A stretch of DNA of 27,240 bases from DATKLL01 sp035542475 (GTDB taxonomy: Bacteria > Desulfobacterota > Syntrophia > Syntrophales > UBA2185). Under the pieces are notes generated by a model. That model saw only the letters and a program-made list of their open reading frames with translations, was not told the origin of the DNA and searched no databases. The stretch spans positions 1-27,240 of the forward strand of contig DATKLL010000142.1 of assembly GCA_035542475.1 (NCBI GenBank). Reading direction: 5' to 3'. The translations under genes and the position numbers were made by a program. Of the stretch, positions 17,116 through 24,782 are shown piece by piece. Every line of letters starts with the position of its first letter. The first letter of the stretch is position 1.

Positions 17116-17137
17116 GCACATGAAGGTCGCTGGTCTC

Positions 17138-20100
17138 TTACTGAAGATTCGAAAAAGCCTCCCTGGCTTTGCTCAAGAAGATGTCAGCCCCGCATTCTTC
17201 AAAAATGCCGATCGCTCTGGAGAGGCAATTAGTGCTTTCACGGTTTTTGCCCTTAGACTCGTATAATAGCCCCAAATCAAAATAAGCCTGCCCCAAAACA
17301 CCTTTGGCGCCTATCTCTTCCGCCGTTTCGATAGCTTTACAAAAATGTGTTTCCGCCTTCCTGTATGCAAATGGCACAGTTTTAATTAAAAAGCCGATAT
17401 TTTTTGCAATGAGGGAAAAGCCTTTCTTGCCTTCACCCCGTGCAAGCTGGGCATAGATCTGCCCCAGTATATGGTTGCATACGGCATAGCGGTACATCAG
17501 CCTGGAATTTTGATATTCTGTTGTGACATCTTCTATCATGCTCATCCCCTCTTTGAAGCTCCCGTTGATGACCATAACTATTCCTGTATATAATTTCGCC
17601 ACCGTTCCGTGAGTTGTTGAGTGGCATACGTCTGTCACCTTCGTAAGTTCCTCAAGGGTGTTTTGAGCTTCCTGATAGTTGCCAGCTGAGACATAGGTCA
17701 TTCCAAGGAGTGTTGTAGATGTTATTCTAATCAAGGGGTCTAAAGCGAACCGGTAGGATTTTTTCACATTTTCAATTGCCGATGTAAAATCTCCGGCAAC
17801 AAGGTCAGCGAAGGTCAGGCACAGATACCCGTCTGAAAGACATTCCAAGCGCGAATATTTATTGGCGAATTCAATTATTCTATTGCCAATTTCCCTAGAC
17901 TCCTTAACGTCTCCCCGGAAATAGTGTGCATAACCGATGTAAAATGATACATGCCGGAAGTAATCGGGATCGGTTTTATACAAATCAAGCTCCTGAGCTT
18001 TCCTGCCGAATTCGATGGCATTGTCCAGCATTCCGAGGTCCGCGCAGCACCATGGGAGAAATATATAGGCATACTCTAGAACTTTTTCGTTCCCGGCCTG
18101 CTCGCCTATTTCGAGCGCTTTGTTCAGATAGGCATGGGCTTCAACGAGATTATTGCTCCAATTCATCGCTCCCCCAAGTCGGGCGTAAAACATACCGATC
18201 CTTCGCTTGTCGTCCAGTGATATAACGATACTTTCGTTGGCTTTGAGCAGATCTATAAGCTCCATGAAATGGCAGCGGCGGTATAAGATGACAGCCCATT
18301 GGAGGAGGATATCCACTAGGAGGGTTGTTTCTTCCTTCGTTCTACCCGCTTTCGATTCAATAATATCAAATGCGCTTTTGTAATACTGGTGTGCTTCATC
18401 CAGGGCATATCTGCCAAGGCTTTTCTCTCCCGCTTTAATCAGGTAATCAACAGCCTTAAGGGTGGAATGGCCTTGCTTGAAATGAAACGCCAAGGTTTCG
18501 TAGAACTCCGGAATTCGGTCAGAGAGGAATTCCTCTATCACCAGACCAATGCGTTCATGGATATTTTGACGATCTTTCTTAAGAATGCCGTTATAGACAA
18601 CTTCTTGCGTCAATGCATGCTTGAATATATACTCCAAGGCTGGCTGTAATGACCTGACCATTATCAGGTCGAGTCTCTCTAGACTAGTGAGACTTCTCTC
18701 TATATTTTCTTTCATCTCTGTGATCCGGTTGAGAATCTCATAGAGGAATGCTCGCCCGATAACAGAGGCTTCCTGAAGAATTTTTTTCGTTTCCCTTTCC
18801 AAACGGTCAAGACGGGCAGAGATGATGCCTTGAATTGTCGAAGGAATATTAGCCTCGAAAAGACTTCTGGTCAGCTTCCACAAACCATCTTCTTTTATAA
18901 GTGTTTCTGATTCAATGAGGGTATTTATGGTCTCTTCCAAATAGAAGGGGTTCCCTTCCACCCTGGCTTGAATGAACTTCCTTAGCTCAGGCGGGAGGTC
19001 TTTTGCCTTGAGTAGAGACTCTACCATATTCTGTGATTCTGAAGGAGAAAGATCGTAAAGTCTGACCTCCTGATATACCTTCCCCATACCACTTGTTTGC
19101 TGGCTGGTTAAGAGGCTGAAGGGTGAACGGTATGTACAGAGGAAAAGAGCAGGATATTGGAATTTGGAAAGTATATTGCACAGAAGTTCAATAGAGGAAA
19201 GATCAGCCCAATGTAGATCTTCTAGGCATACGATGGTAGGGCCTCTTTGAGTAAGAGATGCAAAGATCGTTTGAATGGCCTCATGAAGCCGTGCTTTCCA
19301 GAACGCGGGGCTTACTCCTTCAATGTTGGGATAGCTGAGAGAATATAGACTTCCCACATAAGGGATCAAATCTTCACAATCACCGCTCAGAGACCTCGTC
19401 CCTGATTCAACCTTCTGTCTTACCTCTTCTGGCGTGTCACCCTCCTGAATCTGATAAGCCCTATTCAGAAGATTAATCAATGGAAAGTAGGGGATATTCT
19501 GCGAATAAGCATAGGCATGACCCTCACGCCACTGGATGGTGTTGAGATCAAGACTGGCTTTGAATTCCTCAATGAGCCTGCTTTTACCTGTTCCCGCATC
19601 TCCGACTATGAAGAAAATAGACCCCTTACCCTGTCTGAGGTTTTCAATAGCTTCCCTCAACTGGGCCATCTCAACGCTACGGCCGATAAGCTCTGCCCTC
19701 ATCCCGGAAAGGCGATGAGTCTTGATAGGTTCTTTTTTTGGAGATATAACCCTGTAGGCCTTTATAGGCCCAGCCTTTCCTCTCAATGTAACTGATTCAA
19801 GAGGTTCAAAAGAAAAATATCCCTCTGCCTGGCGAAAGGTATAAGGACTAACCACTATCGCACCAGGTTTTGCTAATTCCAATAATCTGAAAGCTAAATT
19901 TATGGTATCGCCTAATATTCCATGAGTTCCTTTCTCTTTGTTTACATCACCAGTCACTACAATTCCTGTGCAAATGCCTGTATGCATAATCAGAGACTTT
20001 CCAATTCGCTTTTCATATTGCGGACTGATGGATGAAACTATCTCGTGAATTTCTCTCGCAACCTTGATTGCCCTGACAGGATCGTCTTCATGAGATTTGG

Positions 20101-20482
20101 GAACTCCAAAGATAGCCATAACTGCATCCCCGACATACTTCTCGATAAAACCTTCATATTTTGAAATTACACTGGAGATTTCTCCAAAGATCTTTCCCAT
20201 GATCTCCTTGGTTTCCTCAGGGTCGAGCTTCTCCGTCATAGCTGTATAGCCGGATATATCTGAGAAGAGGACTGTGACATTTTTGCGTTCGCTTTTTGCC
20301 AGTAGGATGGGCTTTTCTGTCGGAGAAATTTCTTTTAATCCTTTACCGCAGTTGTCACAAAATTTACCGCTGGGCAGGTTTATTACTCCGCACTGAGGAC
20401 AGACAATCTCTATTTCATGGCCACACTCTTTGCAGAATTTGGCTCCTTCCCTATTGCTAAACTGACATTTCGGACACTTCAT
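17138..20482 (-). CDS. Class III nucleotide cyclase with double zinc ribbon, AAA ATPase and TPR domains
   Basis: This 1114-residue cytoplasmic signalling protein would make cAMP or cGMP, with the activity likely gated by its other domains (residue numbers from the ATG at 20482). Two zinc ribbons fill the first 45 residues, with cysteines at 3, 6, 17, 20 and 28, 31, 42, 45. The cyclase homology domain (~65-245) has both metal aspartates, D75 (FSDISGYT) and D119 (VGDAVMAIFG), with K115, plus the GDTINLAFRL segment carrying N195 and R199, so it looks catalytically intact. An ATPase domain follows: Walker A GDAGTGKS (~294-301) and Walker B-like CLEDLHWAD. The C-terminal half is TPR-like helical repeats. 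A TTG at 20488 is an alternative start. It is transcribed divergently from the cNMP-binding regulator, a pairing that suggests the product is sensed next door. Confidence 0.92.
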   Translation of the reverse strand: MKCPKCQFSNREGAKFCKECGHEIEIVCPQCGVINLPSGKFCDNCGKGLKEISPTEKPILLAKSERKNVTVLFSDISGYTAMTEKLDPEETKEIMGKIFGEISSVISKYEGFIEKYVGDAVMAIFGVPKSHEDDPVRAIKVAREIHEIVSSISPQYEKRIGKSLIMHTGICTGIVVTGDVNKEKGTHGILGDTINLAFRLLELAKPGAIVVSPYTFRQAEGYFSFEPLESVTLRGKAGPIKAYRVISPKKEPIKTHRLSGMRAELIGRSVEMAQLREAIENLRQGKGSIFFIVGDAGTGKSRLIEEFKASLDLNTIQWREGHAYAYSQNIPYFPLINLLNRAYQIQEGDTPEEVRQKVESGTRSLSGDCEDLIPYVGSLYSLSYPNIEGVSPAFWKARLHEAIQTIFASLTQRGPTIVCLEDLHWADLSSIELLCNILSKFQYPALFLCTYRSPFSLLTSQQTSGMGKVYQEVRLYDLSPSESQNMVESLLKAKDLPPELRKFIQARVEGNPFYLEETINTLIESETLIKEDGLWKLTRSLFEANIPSTIQGIISARLDRLERETKKILQEASVIGRAFLYEILNRITEMKENIERSLTSLERLDLIMVRSLQPALEYIFKHALTQEVVYNGILKKDRQNIHERIGLVIEEFLSDRIPEFYETLAFHFKQGHSTLKAVDYLIKAGEKSLGRYALDEAHQYYKSAFDIIESKAGRTKEETTLLVDILLQWAVILYRRCHFMELIDLLKANESIVISLDDKRRIGMFYARLGGAMNWSNNLVEAHAYLNKALEIGEQAGNEKVLEYAYIFLPWCCADLGMLDNAIEFGRKAQELDLYKTDPDYFRHVSFYIGYAHYFRGDVKESREIGNRIIEFANKYSRLECLSDGYLCLTFADLVAGDFTSAIENVKKSYRFALDPLIRITSTTLLGMTYVSAGNYQEAQNTLEELTKVTDVCHSTTHGTVAKLYTGIVMVINGSFKEGMSMIEDVTTEYQNSRLMYRYAVCNHILGQIYAQLARGEGKKGFSLIAKNIGFLIKTVPFAYRKAETHFCKAIETAEEIGAKGVLGQAYFDLGLLYESKGKNRESTNCLSRAIGIFEECGADIFLSKAREAFSNLQ

Positions 20483-20860
20483 CTTCAATGTTCTTTGTTA
20501 AAAGTGATGCCGTTTGAGCTTCGGAAAAGAAAAAATATCTCTGCGGTCAGAGCTATCCAGGTGGTTGGTTTATGTGGTTAACAAAGTTATGATATATATC
20601 TTCAACTATTAAATATTTAAAGATTTTTTACAAAATTGTCAAGTAATTTCTTGGGATATTAAGAAGCATTATGATTAATGAATTACTATAAGATCACAAT
20701 AAAAATGATTGATATACGCATGTTTATATTAAAATAAATAGACCTTTTAAATGTGATTTATTAAAATGTATATGTAATGTAGATTGAATTTTAATCTTTA
20801 TCAGAAATGTGAGATCAATTTAAACAAACCTTTTAACTTACTTTTTATTCTTAATATATC
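20483..20860. promoter_or_regulatory. AT-rich divergent intergenic region, likely bidirectional promoter
   Basis: These 378 bp separate the start codons of the cyclase and the cNMP-binding regulator and contain no gene. The half nearer the regulator is very AT-rich. A near-palindrome, AGATT (20781-20785) and AATCT (20793-20797) around a 7-bp centre, and two TGTGA half-sites (20752-20756, 20809-20813) are visible. No complete CRP-type palindrome is present. The regulator ATG at 20861 has no Shine-Dalgarno site, so its message may have a very short leader. Confidence 0.5.
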
Positions 20861-22282
20861 ATGTACGGAAAGCTAATCTCACGAAACCCTTTATTGACAT
20901 CTCTTCCACAGCGTGAAATCAAACGTCTGATAGCAACCCTGCGACAGCTCGAATTTTCCCCCAATACAATCCTTTTTCGTGAGGGGGACCACGGTGATCG
21001 TTTCTACATTATCCTGGAAGGCCAATTGGAAATCATCAAAGCCCTTGGAACTCCCGAAGAGCAATTATTGAACATTTGTGGTCCCGGTGATTATGTAGGT
21101 GAGATGTGCCTCCTCGATCCTGACAGGTCGCGTACCGCGAGTGTTCGCACGGGTTCATCGGTAAAGTTGTTAGAAATGACCCGGGCCGATTTGGACGCGC
21201 TGCTTCATCAATACCCTGCTATCGGCTACGCGATGGCAAGGGTACTCAGCCAGCGGCTGTATGCCTCAGAAACAAAAATGTCAGCTGAGCTGAATAGAAA
21301 AAACCGTCAACTGTCTCAGGCCTACTCACACCTTCAATCTCTGTTGCCTCAGCTCAAACAGAAAGAAGGAACTGAGAAACAAAAAAAGGTGGGACATTTC
21401 AAATTACCATCTGATTTTGATCTTCAGGATATTACTGTGCCAGGGGATTGCAAAGCTCCCAAGAGTTTAAAAAAAGATTGGGAAGTAAGACAAGCGATAT
21501 ATCGCTCCGGTCTTTGCCAGATTAATGTCGAGACTCTGGGTGGTTTTCGCATTAATCGAGGATTGACTGTCATGGAAGAGAAGGAATGGGATGGTTACCT
21601 GCCCAAGCTTCTCTTGAAGGCCATCGTTACACATGGGTCGCGCCGGGTGCCCAAAGATCAGCTCATAGAGACTCTCTGGCCGGAGGTTGCACCTCAATCC
21701 GGAGAGAGGAATTTCAAGATAACCCTGTACCGCTTGAGGAAAGCTTTAGAGCCTGAAATGGACAAGGCCTTCGGATCTTCATACGTTCATCTCAAGGCCA
21801 ATCTTATATACCTGGATGAGGAGTTATGCAAAACCGACATCGATGATTTCCTTTCCCTTTACCGCAGAGGTGAAAAGAATGAAAGAGAGGGAAATATCGA
21901 GTCGGCTCTTTTCCTCTACAACAACGCAATAGACCTATATAAAGGTGATTTCCTTTCAGAAGAGCTTTACACATCCTGGATTGATATAAAAAGAGAGGAG
22001 CTGCGAAAGTTATATATTAATCTTTTATACAAGATGGCCGACATCCAGGAAAAACGGGGCACGTCAAAGGTTGCCCTCGACTGTTACAAGAAGATTATTC
22101 AAATCGATCCCCTTTCAGAGCAGGTATACCAGAGGCTTATGACACTTTACTCAAACCGGCGCATGCGGACGGAAGCGATAAAGGTCTATGAAGATTGTCG
22201 GAGGGCGCTCTTGGAAGGACTGGATGCCGAACCGGAAGCACTGACGACTTCTATTTACAGGAAGATCATGGAAACCGGGTAA
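20861..22282 (+). CDS. Cyclic-nucleotide-binding, winged-helix, BTAD transcriptional regulator
   Basis: This is a three-part regulator of 473 residues. Residues ~10-130 are a cNMP-binding beta-roll with a complete phosphate-binding cassette (GEMCLLDPDRSRTASV, 80-95; E81 and R91 as ribose and phosphate contacts). A polar coiled linker runs from ~135 to 215. Residues ~225-320 are an OmpR-type winged helix (PKDQLIETLWPE, RNFKITLYRLRKALEP). Residues ~325-470 are a bacterial transcriptional activation (BTAD) TPR-like domain as in SARP regulators. Classical SARPs lack the cNMP domain and CRP lacks BTAD, so the fusion is distinctive. The neighbouring divergent cyclase is the obvious source of its ligand, and the small-gene array downstream is a plausible target; both links are inferred. 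Confidence 0.9.
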   Translation: MYGKLISRNPLLTSLPQREIKRLIATLRQLEFSPNTILFREGDHGDRFYIILEGQLEIIKALGTPEEQLLNICGPGDYVGEMCLLDPDRSRTASVRTGSSVKLLEMTRADLDALLHQYPAIGYAMARVLSQRLYASETKMSAELNRKNRQLSQAYSHLQSLLPQLKQKEGTEKQKKVGHFKLPSDFDLQDITVPGDCKAPKSLKKDWEVRQAIYRSGLCQINVETLGGFRINRGLTVMEEKEWDGYLPKLLLKAIVTHGSRRVPKDQLIETLWPEVAPQSGERNFKITLYRLRKALEPEMDKAFGSSYVHLKANLIYLDEELCKTDIDDFLSLYRRGEKNEREGNIESALFLYNNAIDLYKGDFLSEELYTSWIDIKREELRKLYINLLYKMADIQEKRGTSKVALDCYKKIIQIDPLSEQVYQRLMTLYSNRRMRTEAIKVYEDCRRALLEGLDAEPEALTTSIYRKIMETG

Positions 22283-22712
22283 TTCAAATACCACCTGTTC
22301 AAACCTCACGTCTCTTACTCCTACCTATTAAATTGAATCCAGTTTTCATCATAACCTCTCATGCCGGAAGATAAAATTTCATTTTTTCCAGGCATATGAT
22401 TTTATTTTGTAAGTATAATCAACTTATTAGCCAATCACGAAATTCCCATCTTGTAACCTTCTAGTAACTTCTTTCGGTTTAAAAAAGAATCAAAAATTTT
22501 AGACAGGTCAATTGGAGTATCTTCAATTTGATGGTACTCCGGTCAAAACACAAACAAATAAGGAAGGAGCTGAATGAGTATTGGCGCCGCATGTATCCAC
22601 CTCAAAAAAGAAAATATTTTAATCCGCGATGAGGCGAGGATAAATTCAAGGGAGATAACATCATTTTAGTCAACATATTTTAGAGACCTAAACAAAAAAG
22701 GAGGGAATGACC
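22283..22712. other. 430-bp leader region of the small-gene array
   Basis: This region is AT-rich between the regulator and the array. It holds an inverted repeat GGAGTA (22514-22519) / TACTCC (22535-22540) with a 15-bp centre, a candidate operator or leader hairpin, and the small frame listed separately at 22574. No sigma-70 boxes stand out. Confidence 0.4.
22574..22669 (+). CDS. Possible 31-residue small protein upstream of the array
   Basis: ATG at 22574 is preceded by AAGGAAGGAGC at good spacing and opens a 31-codon frame ending at 22669, 43 bp before the first array gene. The product would be a small basic/acidic helical peptide containing one Cys (IGAACIHLKKENILIRDE). The ribosome site is as strong as those of the array genes, which argues that it is translated, perhaps as a leader peptide or a decayed array member. 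It does not show the array domain. Confidence 0.4.
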   Translation: MSIGAACIHLKKENILIRDEARINSREITSF

Positions 22713-22982
22713 ATGTATCAAACCAAAGATTATGAAACAGTAAACGTAATTTTGCGGAATTCGAATCTCTGGAATAACAGCATGATAGATGAAACACTCC
22801 GGCGATTCAAAGATATTGATACACACGAAGACAGAGCTTTCTATCGGCGAAATGTCCAGGAACTCGTGAAAAATTTTCTTCATACACTTTTTGATGTGAT
22901 GGAAAAGGAGGGCCACGGGGAAAAAATAAAAAACGACGTGCGTAGTTTGTCCGATTTTACCCTTCCTGAATGGGTACGGTAG
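22713..22982 (+). CDS. Array protein A: small protein with the repeated ~65-residue domain
   Basis: I recognise no family. The 89-residue protein begins with the domain shared by three genes here: (D/N)YETVNxILRN, a short LW segment, a helix around LRRFK, then VQELVKNFLHTL. It looks all-helical, with two amphipathic helices and no membrane segment, signal peptide or cysteines. The C-terminal ~25 residues diverge from the other copies. I chose the ATG at 22713 rather than the one 6 bp upstream, because it aligns with the starts of copies B and C, each 7-8 bp after a GGAGGG ribosome site. It is the first gene of an operon of about 1.8 kb. Copy A is the most divergent of the three. Confidence 0.8.
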   Translation: MYQTKDYETVNVILRNSNLWNNSMIDETLRRFKDIDTHEDRAFYRRNVQELVKNFLHTLFDVMEKEGHGEKIKNDVRSLSDFTLPEWVR

Positions 22983-23035
22983 AATATGGATGTTACCTAG
23001 AACTTTTTAAGAAATTAGAAAAGGAGGGAACGATT

Positions 23036-23308
23036 ATGTACCAGTCAAAAAATTATGAGACAGTCAATATGATTTTGCGGAATCCGACTCTCTGGAACGA
23101 AGGCATGATAAAAAAGACACTGCAGCTGTTCAAAAAAAGCAATTCATATGTGGACTTCGATTTCAATCCGCATGATGTTCAGGAACTCATCAAGGACTAT
23201 CTTCTCACATTGTCAGATGCGATTAAGAGGGATAAATCGGTGCGAAAAGAAACAAAAAACAAAGATAACTCACATGATTTCAGTAATGTATTGGTGTCAG
23301 GGATTTAA
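23036..23308 (+). CDS. Array protein B: small protein with the repeated domain
   Basis: This 90-residue paralogue of copy A lies 53 bp downstream and has the same leader (AAAAGGAGGGA...ATG). Residues 1-66 align throughout with A and C; against C about 40 of 66 positions are identical by my hand alignment, including NPTLWN, TLQ, DVQELI and LLTLS. Its C-terminal ~24 residues are lysine- and serine-rich and unlike the other copies. It is predicted to be soluble and helical. The frame extends upstream without a stop to 22970, but the ribosome site and the paralogue alignment fix the start at 23036. No function is assigned. Confidence 0.82.
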   Translation: MYQSKNYETVNMILRNPTLWNEGMIKKTLQLFKKSNSYVDFDFNPHDVQELIKDYLLTLSDAIKRDKSVRKETKNKDNSHDFSNVLVSGI

Positions 23309-23365
23309 ATTATTAGTTGCTGCAAACGGGCGCTAATCTGCAGCAGCGATGAGGAGGTGCTGGTC

Positions 23366-23566
23366 ATGGCCATAGTTTGCTATCTCTGTAAAAAAGAAGT
23401 CGATATCATAAGTTTCGGCACTGGATTTGTGGGAGTATGTTGCAATAGGGTTTTGTACAACTATGCAGCTAAACCGCAATTTGACGTGAAGCAGGAAAAG
23501 AAAAAAGATATTCCCTTGGATTCATTCTACTTGGGAACAAAGTCTTATCAAGTAAAACATTCCTAA
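23366..23566 (+). CDS. Small CxxC protein within the array
   Basis: The 66-residue protein has no recognised family. It starts with MAIVCYLCKKEV, giving a CxxC pair at residues 5 and 8, and has a second pair at CC (~26-27) that could complete a four-cysteine zinc site resembling a tiny zinc ribbon. The C-terminal half is lysine-rich and unstructured in appearance. The ATG at 23366 sits 8 bp after GGAGG; a GTG at 23357 would add three residues. It lies 57 bp after copy B and 21 bp before copy C, so it belongs to the same transcript. It does not carry the repeated domain. Confidence 0.7.
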   Translation: MAIVCYLCKKEVDIISFGTGFVGVCCNRVLYNYAAKPQFDVKQEKKKDIPLDSFYLGTKSYQVKHS

Positions 23567-23587
23567 TCACGAAGGGAGGGAATTATT

Positions 23588-24196
23588 ATGGACCAAGTTA
23601 GAGATCGTGAGACGGCAAACATGATTTTGCAAAATCCGACTCTCTGGAATAAAGGCACGATAGAAGAGACGCTTCAACGATTCAAAGAAAGTGATTCACA
23701 AAATGCAGACTGCGATTTCGATCTGCCAGACGTTCAGGAACTCATCAGGGACCATCTGCTCACACTGTCGAATGCAATGAAAAAAGAGGAATCAATAAGA
23801 AAAGAAAAAAGAATTGCAAGGATTTTGGTGACTAAACTTGGCGAGGGATATGAGGCGGCTATGGCAACTTTCACCCTGGCCTTCCGGGATGCTGGGCACG
23901 AAGTAATATATACTGATATTCAGAGACCGTCCGCCATCGTCGCTTCAGCAATCCAGGAATGCGTCGACCACATCGGGATAACGATATTGCCGGGGGCCAA
24001 TATTGGAGACCTCGCCAGTGTTGTGGAGCTTCTGAAGAAGGAGGATTCATCACATATAGGGGTAACCGCGGGGGGCTATTTAGACGATGATAAAGTTCTC
24101 AAAGTAAAGGAGATGGGTGTAGTTGAATTCTTCCCCATAGGAACCTCCTTATCGGAACTAATTCACTGGGCGCAGGATAATATAAAACCAACGTAA
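23588..24196 (+). CDS. Array protein C: repeated domain fused to a histidine-less B12-binding fold
   Basis: Residues 1-66 are the same domain as the stand-alone proteins A and B. After a charged linker, residues ~76-200 are a Rossmann-like domain closely resembling the cobalamin-binding subunit or domain of methylmalonyl-CoA mutase: RILVTKLG, AFRDAGHEVIYTD, AIQECVDHIGIT, VVELLKK, VTAGGYLDDD and KEMGVVEFFPIGT all match in order. The cobalamin-ligating DxHxxG loop reads EGYEAA (86-91), with Tyr88 in place of the His, and the base-pocket SxL and GG positions are altered (ITILPGAN, TAGG). Base-off/His-on B12 binding is therefore unlikely. There is no mutase catalytic subunit in the window. The start is firm: GGGAGGGAATTATT then ATG. 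It may be a repurposed sensor or scaffold. Confidence 0.9.
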   Translation: MDQVRDRETANMILQNPTLWNKGTIEETLQRFKESDSQNADCDFDLPDVQELIRDHLLTLSNAMKKEESIRKEKRIARILVTKLGEGYEAAMATFTLAFRDAGHEVIYTDIQRPSAIVASAIQECVDHIGITILPGANIGDLASVVELLKKEDSSHIGVTAGGYLDDDKVLKVKEMGVVEFFPIGTSLSELIHWAQDNIKPT

Positions 24197-24250
24197 AAAA
24201 TAAAGACTAGAAGAAATAACTTTTTTTTATTTAAGAAAGGAGGAAACAAC

Positions 24251-24517
24251 ATGAGAAATAAAATGCAAGCACATCAAGGTGGAGTAGGTCAAATCGAAAC
24301 CCCGGAACTAATAAGCTGGTTAGGACGTACAGCTAATGATCGTAAAGAGGTAAAAGGCGTCCAAAGAAACGTCAAAGCAAAGACACGTGCCAAAACCGTA
24401 AGAGAACGTAAAGGACTAGAGGGAGAAACTAACGATACCAGTTACCTAGAATATGATTTACATTATGTAGAAGATAATATGATCGGCATAGCTTGGTGTG
24501 ATGTTGTGCTCAAATAG
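24251..24517 (+). CDS. Hypothetical basic small protein closing the array
   Basis: No family is recognised. The 88-residue protein is strongly basic in its middle (about residues 31-55, rich in Lys and Arg: KAKTRAKTVRERKG) and acidic towards its C-terminus (YLEYDLHYVEDN), ending in a hydrophobic strand with one Cys. The basic stretch could bind nucleic acid or another polyanion, but this is only composition. The start is firm, with AAAGGAGGAAACAAC before the ATG. It lies 54 bp after protein C and 73 bp before the terminator. Confidence 0.72.
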   Translation: MRNKMQAHQGGVGQIETPELISWLGRTANDRKEVKGVQRNVKAKTRAKTVRERKGLEGETNDTSYLEYDLHYVEDNMIGIAWCDVVLK

Positions 24518-24590
24518 ATTGAGTTCTTTTGGAGAGCGACTCATATTACCACACGATCAAAGATGAGAACAGGTAAAAAGGAGATGGGAA

Positions 24591-24623
24591 GGCAGGGTTG
24601 ATGATTGCCCTGCCTTTTTTTTT
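24591..24623 (+). terminator. Rho-independent terminator of the small-gene array
   Basis: GGCAGGG (24591-24597) pairs perfectly with CCCTGCC (24608-24614) around a 10-base loop and is followed directly by nine T residues (24615-24623). This is the cleanest terminator in the window and marks the 3' end of the array transcript. Confidence 0.95.
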
Positions 24624-24782
24624 CGCAGGTTTCTCATATTTATTGAATAATCATCCATTCACACAACAAGCTTTTTTATCTAAAGAGATCATCAACGATG
24701 CTAGTATTTTCCCATTATTTTTTATTATATTATCCAGCATTGACTAACCGAAAATTTTTGGTAGATTTTGTCAAATTTTATC

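Larger units (their letters stand above)
22696..23790 (+). repeat. Three tandem diverged copies of a ~220-bp ribosome-site-plus-domain unit
   Basis: The units begin at the ribosome sites just before 22713, 23036 and 23588 and run for about 200 bp each. Similarity extends beyond protein to DNA: for example the block encoding ILxNPTLWN is nearly the same in copies B and C (aatccgactctctgga in both). The ribosome-site leaders are also alike: GGAGGGAATGACC, GGAGGGAACGATT and GGAGGGAATTATT. This implies duplication of leader and domain together. Confidence 0.8.

Noticed and set aside
20694..20813. CRP binding sites in the divergent region
   Set aside because: Only isolated TGTGA or TCACA half-sites are present; none are paired at the 6-bp spacing needed.
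22696..23790. CRISPR or simple tandem DNA repeat
   Set aside because: The repeated units are diverged coding copies about 320-550 bp apart, with no short repeat-spacer pattern.
24602..24745. A hydrophobic frame beginning just before the array terminator
   Set aside because: It would translate through the terminator hairpin and T-tract, which explains its run of phenylalanines.
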